Assembly: GCF_000328565.1 (NCBI RefSeq)
Contig: NC_019966.1
Coordinates: 4,960,001-5,024,000, forward strand
Source: Mycobacterium sp. JS623
GTDB lineage: Bacteria; Actinomycetota; Actinomycetes; Mycobacteriales; Mycobacteriaceae
Direction of reading: 5' to 3'
DNA length: 64,000 nt
A program made the position numbers and the translations under genes. The notes below the pieces were generated by a model. It saw only the letters and a program-made list of their open reading frames with translations, did not search any database and had not been told where the DNA came from. Positions 25,417 to 34,034 of the stretch are shown one piece after another; the first letter of the stretch is position 1; each line of letters begins with the position of its first letter.

Positions 25417-26699
25417 AGAAACTCCTTGAGCCGCGGCCACAGGCCGATAAAGGCTGCGGACGCGGCCACTACCATCAGGACCAGGGTTCCCGTGGGACTC
25501 CATGCCAGCCATGCTCCCGCGGCAGCCACACGGTCGCGTAGCGTTTCGCGCGTTCGCTCGACCCCGTCGCGCAAGCCGGACTCGACGGCCGCGAACTGCG
25601 CTGCGGACGCGGCCGGATCGGGACCGATCGCTTGTGCCACGGCGGCCGGATAATCGCCGCTGTTGTACAGCTCGACTTGCTTTTGATGGCTGGCGATCCA
25701 CTTCCGGACGGCGTCCTTCGCGGCTGAGGGAGCGCCGTCGAGCCGCTTGCTCAGTTCATCGATGCGGCCGTCGAAGGACTTTTCTCCGGCCGAGATGTCG
25801 CCGCGGGAAATCAGCTCCAGGGTCTCATCGGTGCGGGCCTGCTGGGCGAGGATGCGCGCCTGGGCAAGCTGTTCAAACTTTTCGCTGCCTTCGGTTCGGC
25901 TGCGTTCGACCTCACCCGCCGCAAGCTGCGTGGCCACGACAACCCATCCCATCACCACCACCACGGTGATCGCCGCGACGACGAGCCCGATGTTGAACTG
26001 CCGGTTGGTCCGGCGATACATCCTCACCGAACCAACGCCAATTGCGACGAGCGCGAAGGCAAGCAGCACGAGGCTCACGATCGGCAGCGAACCGATGGCG
26101 CGCTGATCGTCCTTGACGGTGATCAGATTGGCCTTGTACACGCTTTCGGCCGCGGGAAGCAACGACGTCTGCATCAACGCAGACGCTTCACGCAAGTAGG
26201 CGGAACCAATCACGTGGCCCTGCCGGTTGTTCGCCCGGGCCGACTCAACGAGTCCCGTGTATACCGACAGTTGCTCCGATATCTTCGCCATATCGGTGCG
26301 GGCTTTTATGTCCGTCGTCCCGGCGGTCGCGTCGGCAAGCGCGGATGAGGCGCGCGCCAGCGCATCTTGGTACTGCGCGCGCATCTCGCGGGTTTCGATT
26401 CCACCCGACAGGAATGCCGATGCTGCGGCGGCGTCGGCGGCCGACAGTGCGGCATACAGGTTCTGCGCCGCGTAGGCGAACGGTTCAGAGCGGGTCAGAA
26501 CGGCATTGCGTTGATTGATCCGACCGTCGAGTTGACCCCCGGCCACCACGCCGGCAACGACACAGATCGCCCCGACCGCGAGCGCGATCATGCCGATGAC
26601 ACCGGGTGTCGTTCGGGCGAATCGTCGTAGCCACGCCGTGGACAACCGCGTGTCCGCTATGCCCGGAGAACCCAATTGTCGGCCTACCCTCCCCGTCAC
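25413..26699 (-). CDS. GlnX-like membrane sensor protein
   Basis: About 428 residues from the GTG I prefer, close to the 439 of M. tuberculosis GlnX; the frame is open far upstream into the PBP gene, so the start is uncertain. Four membrane helices are visible: VIGMIALAVGAICVVAGVVA, LPIVSLVLLAFALVAIGVGS, IGLVVAAITVVVVMGWVVVA and GTLVLMVVAASAAFIGLWP. Between them lie two extracellular helical regions rich in Ala and charged residues. GlnX relays amino-acid binding by GlnH to PknG. First gene of the signalling run. Confidence 0.85.
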   Translation of the reverse strand: MTGRVGRQLGSPGIADTRLSTAWLRRFARTTPGVIGMIALAVGAICVVAGVVAGGQLDGRINQRNAVLTRSEPFAYAAQNLYAALSAADAAAASAFLSGGIETREMRAQYQDALARASSALADATAGTTDIKARTDMAKISEQLSVYTGLVESARANNRQGHVIGSAYLREASALMQTSLLPAAESVYKANLITVKDDQRAIGSLPIVSLVLLAFALVAIGVGSVRMYRRTNRQFNIGLVVAAITVVVVMGWVVVATQLAAGEVERSRTEGSEKFEQLAQARILAQQARTDETLELISRGDISAGEKSFDGRIDELSKRLDGAPSAAKDAVRKWIASHQKQVELYNSGDYPAAVAQAIGPDPAASAAQFAAVESGLRDGVERTRETLRDRVAAAGAWLAWSPTGTLVLMVVAASAAFIGLWPRLKEFL

Positions 26700-26724
26700 C
26701 GCGATCGTAGCTGCAAACACCGGG

Positions 26725-26755
26725 CCGATAGCGAGGATTGATATTGATATGGCAA
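26725..26755 (-). promoter_or_regulatory. Possible promoter for the signalling operon
   Basis: An AT-rich island between the PBP stop and the GlnX-like start. On the minus strand TTGCCA is followed 17 bases later by GCTATC (or one base on, CTATCG), a tolerable sigma-A-like match, with the GTG start about 27 bases further. Weak sequence evidence. Confidence 0.3.
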
Positions 26756-28576
26756 TTACGGATGCAGCGTGCGCAGGAACCGACCTGCCGCGTCCACGGC
26801 CGGGCCGGAACTGCCCGCGTCGCTGATGAATACCGCCAGCGCGAGGTCGCCGTCGATGCCGACGAACCAGCCGTGGGCATGCGTGTTGTCGATGTACTCG
26901 GCCGTGCCTGTCTTGCCGAGCATGTCGGGGATGTCCTGCAGCTGCGTGGCGGTGCCGCTTGTAATCGTCTCGCGCATCATGGATTTCACTTGACCAACGA
27001 CGCTTGCCGGCAGCGGATCGGGCGTGTGGTCCGGCTTCCCGGGCTGGCCCGCGACAATGGCCGGCGCTGGCACGGAACCATGCGCCAGCGCGGCGGCCAC
27101 CAACGCCATACCGAACGGCGACGCGGTGACCTGGCCCTGCCCGATGCCTTCCTCGACGCGTAGCGCCGACGTGTCGGCGACGGGCACCCTGCCGGTGACT
27201 GTCGTCATGCCCGGTGCGGTGTAGTCGATGCCGAGGCCCAGTTGCGCGGCGGCCTTCGTGAGGCCGTCGGGCGGCAGGTTCACCGCGAGTCGGCCCATCG
27301 TGGTGTTGCACGACCGTGCGAACGCGGTATGCAGCGGAACCTGGCCGAGGTCGAAGTTGTCGTCGTTGGGGATTTGACGGCCCTCGATGTTCTCGGTGCC
27401 CGGGCAGGCGACGATGCTGCTGGGCGTCACCTGGCCGGCCTGCAGCGCGGCCGACACCGTGACCGTCTTGAACGTCGAGCCCGGCGGATACAGGCCGGTC
27501 AGCGCGATCGGGCCCTGCGCGTCGGCGGCCGGGTTCTGGCCAACGGCCAGCACGTCGCCCGTCGAGGGCTGGATGACCACCATCGCGGCGGGCGTGGGGA
27601 TCGGAGCCAAGGCCTCCTCCGCGGCGCGCGACATGCCGATGTCGAGAGTGCTGTGGATGTCGGCGACAGGCTTGGCGTCTTGCCCGCCGACACGCTGACT
27701 GCCGGTCGCCGTCTTGGCGCTCACCGCCCATCCCGCGGCGTCGTCGGTGCCGGCTTGCCACAGGTCGTTCAGCCCCGACAGCGTCGGTGACGTCAGAGCT
27801 TTGTCGGTGGTGAGCAGTCGTGCCTGCGGGGCCAGCGTCACATTCGGCACCGCTGACAGCGCATCCTGGACGGGCGCCAGATCGTCGGCGCGCAGGGTGA
27901 TCGCGGTGACGGGTTGGCCGTTGGCGGCGGCCAGCTGAGACTGCAGCGATTCCGCGGTGATGCCGCCGTCAATCGGATTCAGCAGTGCCGCAACGGCGTT
28001 CACGTCGGCGCCGGGCGACACATTGACGAGCGTGACGACCTGCTGGGTGAGCAGATCCGCACCCGTGCGATCCAGCACCCTGGCCGCGGGGTCGGGGCTC
28101 AGCGTGCTGTAGGACAGCGGGCCAGTGTCAAGACCAGGCGCGACCGTCGCCGGATTCCACTGGATCTTCCACTGGTCGCCGTTCTGGCTCGCGGCTCCGG
28201 TGGTGGTGTAGGTCCATTGGTTGCGGCCGTCCTTGCCGAATTTCCAAGTGGCAGCGAGGGTGAACGTCGCGTTGTCGTCCTTGTGGTCGATGGTCGACAC
28301 GTCGAAGTGGGCGTTGCGACCGAGGCTCTCGAACAGCTTGCCGAGCGTGTCGGATGCCTGCGCCGAATCGGACGTGACGGAGGCGGCAGCCTGCGCGTCA
28401 CCCTTGTTGAGCGCGTCGGCGAACGTATGCGCGGCGGTGTTCAACCGGTCCGTGGCGTCGTCACCGCACCCGGCGAGCAGGAGTGCGAACGTCGCCATTA
28501 TCGCGAGCAGACGTGAAACTGCCTTTTTTGCCGCGATTTTGGGCAATTTTGCGTCTGTTCGCGCAGAAAAAGTCAC
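26756..28576 (-). CDS. Penicillin-binding lipoprotein (class B, Rv2864c-like)
   Basis: 606 residues from a GTG that overlaps the ispH stop by four bases. The N-terminus is basic, then [11 protein letters not shown] gives a lipobox. An MecA/NTF2-like domain and a linker domain precede the transpeptidase, which has SxxK at Ser367-Lys370 (PPGSTFKT), SxN at Ser422-Asn424 (RSCNTT) and KTG at 555 (LGKTGTAE). This is the layout of mycobacterial penicillin-binding lipoprotein Rv2864c, a D,D-transpeptidase of peptidoglycan synthesis. A TTG a little downstream is an alternative start. It lies between ispH and the signalling operon. Confidence 0.92.
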   Translation of the reverse strand: MTFSARTDAKLPKIAAKKAVSRLLAIMATFALLLAGCGDDATDRLNTAAHTFADALNKGDAQAAASVTSDSAQASDTLGKLFESLGRNAHFDVSTIDHKDDNATFTLAATWKFGKDGRNQWTYTTTGAASQNGDQWKIQWNPATVAPGLDTGPLSYSTLSPDPAARVLDRTGADLLTQQVVTLVNVSPGADVNAVAALLNPIDGGITAESLQSQLAAANGQPVTAITLRADDLAPVQDALSAVPNVTLAPQARLLTTDKALTSPTLSGLNDLWQAGTDDAAGWAVSAKTATGSQRVGGQDAKPVADIHSTLDIGMSRAAEEALAPIPTPAAMVVIQPSTGDVLAVGQNPAADAQGPIALTGLYPPGSTFKTVTVSAALQAGQVTPSSIVACPGTENIEGRQIPNDDNFDLGQVPLHTAFARSCNTTMGRLAVNLPPDGLTKAAAQLGLGIDYTAPGMTTVTGRVPVADTSALRVEEGIGQGQVTASPFGMALVAAALAHGSVPAPAIVAGQPGKPDHTPDPLPASVVGQVKSMMRETITSGTATQLQDIPDMLGKTGTAEYIDNTHAHGWFVGIDGDLALAVFISDAGSSGPAVDAAGRFLRTLHP

Positions 28577-29574
28577 GCGCGCGCCGGGCGGATCTCCCGG
28601 GGCAGCGCGAATACGAGCGTCTCGTTCGCGGTGGTGACCGGCTGCACGATGTCGTAGTCGTAATCGGCGAGCCGCTCGAGAACACCGCGCACCAACACCT
28701 CGGGCACCGACGCACCTGAGGTGACGCCGACTGTCGTGACGCCTTCGAGCCAGGCCGGGTCGATGTCGTCGGCGTAGTCCACCAGATGGGCGGCGTCGGA
28801 ACCCGCGCCCAGCGCCACCTCGACCAGCCGCACCGAGTTCGACGAGTTGCGCGAGCCGACCACGATCACCAGCTGGCACTCCGGCGCCATCGCCTTGACC
28901 GCGACCTGACGGTTCTGCGTGGCGTAGCAGATGTCGTCGCTCGGCGGGTCCTGCAGCGTCGGGAACTTCTCGCGCAGCCGACGCACGGTCTCCATGGTCT
29001 CGTCGACGGACAGCGTGGTCTGCGACAGCCAGATCACCTTGTTCTCGTCACGGACAGTCACGTCGTCGACCGCGTCGGGGCCGTCGACCAGTTGGACGTG
29101 GTCGGGCGCTTCGCCTGCGGTGCCGATGACCTCCTCGTGACCCTCGTGGCCGATGAGCAGGATGTCGTAGTCGTCGCGGGCGAACCGCTTGGCCTCGTTG
29201 TGCACCTTGGTGACCAGCGGGCAGGTGGCGTCGATGACCTTCAGCTCGCGGGCGGCTGCGGTCTCGTGCACGGTGGGCGCCACGCCGTGGGCGGAGAACA
29301 CCACGATCGCACCCTCGGGCACCTCGTCGGTTTCGTCGACGAACACCGCGCCCGCCTTGGCCAGCGTGTCGACCACGTGGCGGTTGTGCACGATCTCGTG
29401 CCGCACATAGACCGGGGCGCCGTGCTTCTCCAGCGCGCGCTCCACGGTTTCCACGGCACGATCCACCCCTGCGCAGTACCCGCGCGGCTCGGCCAGTAGC
29501 ACCCGCTTACCGGTGACACCGCCTGTCGCCGAGCTGGAGGCACCCGGAATCCCCATGTTTATCGTCGGCGGCAT
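28573..29574 (-). CDS. ispH: 4-hydroxy-3-methylbut-2-enyl diphosphate reductase IspH
   Basis: 333 residues, last enzyme of the MEP pathway, making IPP and DMAPP. Three conserved cysteines for the iron-sulphur cluster are in [23 protein letters not shown] and [11 protein letters not shown]; the catalytic Glu is in the ANETL region of the related fold and HEIVHN/SAHGV carry conserved histidines. The N-terminus [14 protein letters not shown] is like that of M. tuberculosis IspH (LytB2), which decided the start. It faces away from the lipid-droplet gene. Its stop overlaps the PBP start (GTGA), so the two are coupled. Confidence 0.95.
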   Translation of the reverse strand: MPPTINMGIPGASSSATGGVTGKRVLLAEPRGYCAGVDRAVETVERALEKHGAPVYVRHEIVHNRHVVDTLAKAGAVFVDETDEVPEGAIVVFSAHGVAPTVHETAAARELKVIDATCPLVTKVHNEAKRFARDDYDILLIGHEGHEEVIGTAGEAPDHVQLVDGPDAVDDVTVRDENKVIWLSQTTLSVDETMETVRRLREKFPTLQDPPSDDICYATQNRQVAVKAMAPECQLVIVVGSRNSSNSVRLVEVALGAGSDAAHLVDYADDIDPAWLEGVTTVGVTSGASVPEVLVRGVLERLADYDYDIVQPVTTANETLVFALPREIRPARA

Positions 29575-29628
29575 GGTTCCAAGGGTACTGACCCGCGCCC
29601 GCGGGGGGCCAGCCGTACGCTGGGGGCC

Positions 29629-30192
29629 ATGGCAACTGCACCGTATGGGGTCCGCCTGCTGGTAGGTGCGGCGGTAACCGCACTCGAGGAAACCCGCAAG
29701 CTTCCGCAGACCATCCTGATGTATCCGATGACGGTCGCAAGCCAGGTTGCGCACCTCGTGATGAAGATGCAGCAGGACGTAGCCGACCTGGTCATCAAGG
29801 GCGACGAGACCCTTGAGCAGCTGTTCCCGCCGAAGGACGAGCAGCCGGAGTGGGCCACGTTCGACGAAGACCTCGAAGATGGCGAGCCGGCAACGCCAAG
29901 CGTCGACGGCGAACGGTTGACCGAGGGCCGCTTTGCGTTGTTCACCGGAGGCGAGCCGGAGAACGCCGAGGCCAAGACCGACAACGGAACGTCGTCGGCG
30001 AAAGCTGACACGCCCGACATCGTCACCGAGCTCGACTACGAGTCGCTCACGCTGGCCCAGCTGCGCGCCCGCCTGACGTCGCTGCGCGTCGCCGATCTCG
30101 AGGCGCTGCTGGCCTACGAGGACGCCACCAAGTCGCGCGCGCCGTTTCAGACCCTGCTGTCCAACAGGATCACCCGCGCGACCGCCAAGTGA
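29629..30192 (+). CDS. Lipid-droplet-associated protein (Rv1109c-like)
   Basis: 187 residues, soluble. The N-terminal amphipathic region ([40 protein letters not shown]) matches mycobacterial lipid-droplet-associated proteins; the middle is acidic and disordered and the C-terminus is a short helical domain ([20 protein letters not shown]). Gene order between ispH and xseA is as in M. tuberculosis. Its stop overlaps the xseA start. Confidence 0.85.
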   Translation: MATAPYGVRLLVGAAVTALEETRKLPQTILMYPMTVASQVAHLVMKMQQDVADLVIKGDETLEQLFPPKDEQPEWATFDEDLEDGEPATPSVDGERLTEGRFALFTGGEPENAEAKTDNGTSSAKADTPDIVTELDYESLTLAQLRARLTSLRVADLEALLAYEDATKSRAPFQTLLSNRITRATAK

Positions 30193-31412
30193 CAGCGCAG
30201 GAGCAGCCCAACTCCGCGGACAATCCGTACCCGGTCCGCACCGTCGCGATGATGGTCAAAGGCTGGATCGACCGGTTGGGCACTGTCTGGGTCGAGGGTC
30301 AGATCGCGCAGATGAATGTCCGCCCGAACTCCAGCACCGCCTATATCACGCTGCGCGACCCCGCCGCTGACATGTCGCTACAGATCACCTGTCCGCGGGA
30401 GCTGGTGCACAATGCGCCGGTGAAGCTCGCCGAGGGCACGCAGGTGATCATGCTGGGCCGGCCGAACTTCTTCGTCGGCCGCGGCACATTCTCGTTGCGG
30501 GTCAACCAGATTCGTGCGGTCGGCGTTGGCGAGCTGCTTGCCCGCATCGACCGGCTGCGTCAACTTCTACATGCCGAGGGGCTGTTCGATGCCCGGCTCA
30601 AGCGGCCACTGCCGTTCCTGCCGTCGACCGTCGGGCTGATCACCGGTCGTGCATCCGCCGCCGAGCGTGACGTGATGACTGTCGCCACCAGCCGCTGGCC
30701 GGCGGTGCGATTCGAGGTGCGCAACACCGTCGTGCAGGGCCCGAACGCGGTGCCGCAGATCGTGGAGGCATTGACAGCACTGGACCGCGACGACGACGTC
30801 GACGTGATCGTGCTCGCCCGCGGCGGGGGCAGCGTCGAGGACCTGCTCCCGTTTTCCGACGAGACGCTGTGCCGCGCGATCGCGGCGTGCACCACACCGG
30901 TCGTCAGCGCCGTCGGCCACGAACCCGACAACCCGCTGTGCGATCTCGTCGCTGATCTCCGCGCAGCCACCCCGACAGATGCCGCCAAGCGGATCGTGCC
31001 CGACGCCGCGGCCGAGCAGGCTTTGGTTACGGATCTGCGGCGGCGCTGCGCGCGGGCGCTGCGTAACTGGGTGCACCGCGAAGAGCGTGCGGTTTCCCAG
31101 CTGCGCAGCAGGCCGGTGCTCGCCCAGCCGCTGGCCGCTCTCGCCGCGCGCGCCGACGAGATCCACCGCGCCCAGGCGTGCGTGCGTCGTGATGTCAACC
31201 GGCTGGTGGCCGCCGAATCCGACCGGATCGGCCATTTGTCGGCACGGCTCACCACACTGGGGCCGGCGGCCACGCTGGACCGCGGCTATGCCGTCGTGCA
31301 GACCGCTGCCGGCACGGTCCTGCGGACGACGGCCGACGCGCCCGCGGGCACGCGGCTACGGGTGCGGGTCGCCGATGGAGCAGTCACCGCCGTCAGCGAG
31401 GGCAAAGAATGA
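30189..31412 (+). CDS. xseA: Exodeoxyribonuclease VII large subunit
   Basis: 407 residues from a GTG inside the preceding stop. An N-terminal OB-fold ([20 protein letters not shown]) is followed by the catalytic domain with [18 protein letters not shown] and the [20 protein letters not shown] motif, then a coiled-coil region for XseB binding and the tail [10 protein letters not shown]. With XseB it degrades single-stranded DNA. Four-base overlap with xseB. Confidence 0.95.
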   Translation: MTAQEQPNSADNPYPVRTVAMMVKGWIDRLGTVWVEGQIAQMNVRPNSSTAYITLRDPAADMSLQITCPRELVHNAPVKLAEGTQVIMLGRPNFFVGRGTFSLRVNQIRAVGVGELLARIDRLRQLLHAEGLFDARLKRPLPFLPSTVGLITGRASAAERDVMTVATSRWPAVRFEVRNTVVQGPNAVPQIVEALTALDRDDDVDVIVLARGGGSVEDLLPFSDETLCRAIAACTTPVVSAVGHEPDNPLCDLVADLRAATPTDAAKRIVPDAAAEQALVTDLRRRCARALRNWVHREERAVSQLRSRPVLAQPLAALAARADEIHRAQACVRRDVNRLVAAESDRIGHLSARLTTLGPAATLDRGYAVVQTAAGTVLRTTADAPAGTRLRVRVADGAVTAVSEGKE

Positions 31413-31621
31413 AGCCTATTAGTCAGTTGGGGTACGAAGAAGCCCGCGACGAACTGATCGACGTCGTCCAGCAGCTCGAGCAGGGCGGACTGGACCTTGA
31501 AGCGTCGCTGAAACTGTGGGAGCGCGGCGAAGAGCTGGCTAAATGTTGCGAAGCGCACTTAGCTGGAGCACGCAAGCGGGTCGAGGACGTGCTGGCCTCC
31601 AGGGAGTCCGACGAAGCTTGA
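31409..31621 (+). CDS. xseB: Exodeoxyribonuclease VII small subunit
   Basis: 70 residues with the standard two-helix XseB sequence: [20 protein letters not shown], then [16 protein letters not shown] and [18 protein letters not shown] overlaps the xseA stop (ATGA). Cofactor of XseA in the exonuclease VII complex. Confidence 0.95.
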   Translation: MKPISQLGYEEARDELIDVVQQLEQGGLDLEASLKLWERGEELAKCCEAHLAGARKRVEDVLASRESDEA

Positions 31622-31655
31622 GTTCGGAACGATTTTCCGCATAGGGCCTCGAAAC

Positions 31656-31669
31656 TGTAACACGTTTCA
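31656..31669. promoter_or_regulatory. KstR-type operator before the 3-beta-HSD gene
   Basis: TGTAACACGTTTCA fits the published mycobacterial KstR consensus TnnAACnnGTTnnA at all eight fixed positions. KstR is a TetR-family repressor of sterol catabolism released by cholesterol-derived CoA thioesters. The site ends three bases before the first ATG of a sterol dehydrogenase gene, which agrees with its function. Confidence 0.7.
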
Positions 31670-31672
31670 TTT

Positions 31673-32791
31673 ATGCTCTCCGGCATGGGTGATGCAACGT
31701 TGACCACCGAACTCGGCCGCGTCCTCGTGACCGGCGGCTCTGGCTTCGTCGGCGCCAACTTGGTGACCGAACTGCTGGACCGCGGACACCACGTCCGCTC
31801 ATTCGACCGAGCCCCGTCCCCACTCGCCGCGCATCCGCGGCTCGAGGTCCTCGAAGGCGACATCTGCGATTCTGCGACCGTGGCCGCTGCCGTCGACGGT
31901 ATCGACACGATCATCCATACCGCGGCGATCATCGATCTGATGGGCGGCGCCTCGGTCACCGAGGAGTACCGCAAGCGCAGCTTCGCGGTCAACGTCGAGG
32001 GCACAAAGAACCTGGTGCATGCCGCGCAGGCGGCCGGGGTGAAGCGGTTCGTCTACACCGCCTCCAACAGCGTGGTGATGGGCGGTCAGCGCATCTCCGG
32101 CGGCGACGAAACGCTGCCCTACACCGAGCGTTTCAACGACCTCTACACCGAGACGAAAGTGGTTGCGGAGCGGTTTGTGTTGTCGCAGAACGGTGTTGAC
32201 GGATTGTTGACGTGCTCGATCCGGCCAAGTGGCATTTGGGGCCGCGGCGATCAGACGATGTTCCGCAAGGTGTTCGAGAACGTGATCGCCGGCCACACCA
32301 AGGTGCTGGTCGGCAACAAGAACATCAAGCTCGATAACTCCTACGTGCACAACCTGATTCACGGCTTCATCCTGGCCGCGCAGCATCTGGTGCCAGGCGG
32401 ATCCGCGCCAGGGCAGGCCTACTTCATCAACGACGGCGAGCCGATCAACATGTTCGAGTTCTCGCGGCCGGTGGTCGAGGCCTGCGGGCAGCCGTGGCCG
32501 AAGTTCTGGGTGTCCGGACGCCTGGTGAAGTTCCTGATGTCGGTGTGGCAATGGTTCCACTTCCGCTTCGGCATTCCCAAGCCCCTGCTGGAACCGCTTG
32601 CGGTGGAACGGCTTTACCTCGACAACTACTTCTCGATCGCCAAGGCGCAGCGCGACCTTGGGTATCAGCCGCTGTTCACCACCGAGCAGGCGATGTCGGA
32701 GTGTCTGCCGTACTACGTCGACCTGTTCCACCAGATGAAGGGTGCGACGCCGGAGCACGTCGTGGTCACGGCAGCTCCGCCAGCGGGCTGA
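31673..32791 (+). CDS. 3-beta-hydroxysteroid dehydrogenase/isomerase family protein
   Basis: 372 residues of the extended SDR family. The Rossmann motif is VLVTGGSGFVGANLVTELL, the catalytic YxxxK is in DLYTETKVVAERFV, and SIRPSGIWGRGDQTMFRKVF and DNSYVHNLIHGFILA are typical of 3-beta-HSD. It closely resembles M. tuberculosis Rv1106c, which oxidises cholesterol to cholestenone. A second ATG 12 bases in (MGDATLTT) may be the true start because the KstR-type operator lies right against the first. Confidence 0.93.
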   Translation: MLSGMGDATLTTELGRVLVTGGSGFVGANLVTELLDRGHHVRSFDRAPSPLAAHPRLEVLEGDICDSATVAAAVDGIDTIIHTAAIIDLMGGASVTEEYRKRSFAVNVEGTKNLVHAAQAAGVKRFVYTASNSVVMGGQRISGGDETLPYTERFNDLYTETKVVAERFVLSQNGVDGLLTCSIRPSGIWGRGDQTMFRKVFENVIAGHTKVLVGNKNIKLDNSYVHNLIHGFILAAQHLVPGGSAPGQAYFINDGEPINMFEFSRPVVEACGQPWPKFWVSGRLVKFLMSVWQWFHFRFGIPKPLLEPLAVERLYLDNYFSIAKAQRDLGYQPLFTTEQAMSECLPYYVDLFHQMKGATPEHVVVTAAPPAG

Positions 32792-32867
32792 TCTCCCCAC
32801 AGCGCCCGACCGCCCGCTCCGACCGCCGGTCGAACCGCAGACAGACGGCCACGGCCACGGCCACGGG

Positions 32868-33146
32868 TCAGCGATACAGGTGGACCGGCTGGTGCGTGAC
32901 CTGCTCGATCTGCGACGACGCGCGATGCAGCAGCTCCGTGCCCAGCGCGATGAGCGCGCGCGCCGCGGCGATCTCCTCGCCGATCATCGGCGCGGAACTG
33001 TCCTTCGGGTTGCGGTAAGAGTCCCCCAGCGTGGTCACGGTCTGACCGTCGCCGCACTGGGCGTGCACCGTCGCATGTGTGTGGGTCTCGTCCTCGTCGA
33101 AGTCGATCTCGACGCGCCACTTGTTGGTCAAATCCTTGTCGTACAT
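32868..33146 (-). CDS. DUF1876 domain protein
   Basis: 92 residues, a small soluble actinobacterial protein. WRVEIDFDEDETHTHATVHA and NPKDSSAPMIGEEIAAARAL are the DUF1876 (dsRBD-like fold) hallmarks. Such proteins often appear as several paralogues per genome and have no known function. Divergent from the next hydrolase gene, about 95 bases apart. Confidence 0.85.
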   Translation of the reverse strand: MYDKDLTNKWRVEIDFDEDETHTHATVHAQCGDGQTVTTLGDSYRNPKDSSAPMIGEEIAAARALIALGTELLHRASSQIEQVTHQPVHLYR

Positions 33147-33241
33147 GGTTTCCCCCTGCCATCACCTTCCAGTTACCAGGGTGCGCCTGCTGGGCATGCT
33201 TTGCACCAAAACTGCACATCGGCAAGGGACGACCGGGCAAT

Positions 33242-33958
33242 GTGGTGCCGGTGCCGCATTCACGCTTTACCACCAACGGCGACACACGCATCCACTACCT
33301 CGACTCGGGCGGCGAGGATCAGGGCGCGCCCATCGTCTTCGTCCCCGGCATGACCGATGTCGCGGAGGACTACATGGAGATCCTGCCTCTGCTCGGGCGG
33401 CGGACGGTCGTGGTGGAGCTTCGAGGTCACGGCCGAAGCGACGCGCCGCAAAGCGGATACGACCTCGCCACGCTCAGCGCGGACGTCGGAGCGGTGGTCG
33501 ATGCGGTCAGCCACGGGCCGGTGCACGTCATGACGTTCTCCCGTGGCACCACGTACGCGATCGCGTGGGCGGTGGAGAATCCCCACCGCGTGGCCTCGCT
33601 GGCGATCGGCGATTATGTGCCCGCCGAAATCGTGCTGCCCGACGAGCATGTTCAGCGCCTGCTGGACGGCCGGTGGCGCGGTTCGCCGGTGCGCGAGCGA
33701 CTCAACTACGACGCGGCCGTCAAGACGTTCCGTGCGGCGCAGGGCGCGTCGTACTGGGAAGCGTTGTCGGCACTGCAGTTCCCTCTGCTGGTGGTGCGCA
33801 GCCCCAACAGCCCCTTGGTTGACGATGCAGCCTGGGCGCGCTATCACCGGCTGTTTCCCTCCGCGGAACTACACGAGTTCCACGACTCACCGCACGACAT
33901 CTTTCGGCCAGACCGCGGCCGATTCCCGAAGTTGGTCCGAGAGCTCACAGATCGGTGA
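33242..33958 (+). CDS. Alpha/beta hydrolase
   Basis: About 238 residues from the first of two adjacent GTG codons; the frame is open further upstream but unlike the family there. IVFVPGMTDVAEDYMEILPL, VVVELRGHGRSD, the nucleophile elbow TFSRGT and a final His in DSPHDIF outline the fold. Substrate unknown. It ends 76 bases before the sulfatase gene and could be part of the same transcript. Confidence 0.8.
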   Translation: MVPVPHSRFTTNGDTRIHYLDSGGEDQGAPIVFVPGMTDVAEDYMEILPLLGRRTVVVELRGHGRSDAPQSGYDLATLSADVGAVVDAVSHGPVHVMTFSRGTTYAIAWAVENPHRVASLAIGDYVPAEIVLPDEHVQRLLDGRWRGSPVRERLNYDAAVKTFRAAQGASYWEALSALQFPLLVVRSPNSPLVDDAAWARYHRLFPSAELHEFHDSPHDIFRPDRGRFPKLVRELTDR

Positions 33959-34034
33959 ATCGTTGGCCAAATGCGGGGCCGTAATGACGGTGCGCTCCTA
34001 CGCTTCGACCTACACGTCAATTGAAGGAGCCGAT

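Noticed and set aside
26700..27761. Upstream extension of the GlnX-like frame through the PBP gene
   Set aside because: Arg/His/Ala-rich shadow of the PBP reading frame; homologue length supports the GTG near 26699.
28577..28879. Upstream extension of the penicillin-binding lipoprotein into ispH
   Set aside because: Would place the lipoprotein signal deep inside the protein; the GTG overlapping the ispH stop fits better.
31799..32800. 333-codon minus-strand frame within the 3-beta-HSD gene
   Set aside because: Shadow frame; the plus strand has Rossmann and YxxxK motifs and an operator.
33543..34034. Longer N-terminus for the sulfatase
   Set aside because: Overlaps the preceding hydrolase in another frame; the ATG with GAAGGAG matches where sulfatase similarity begins.
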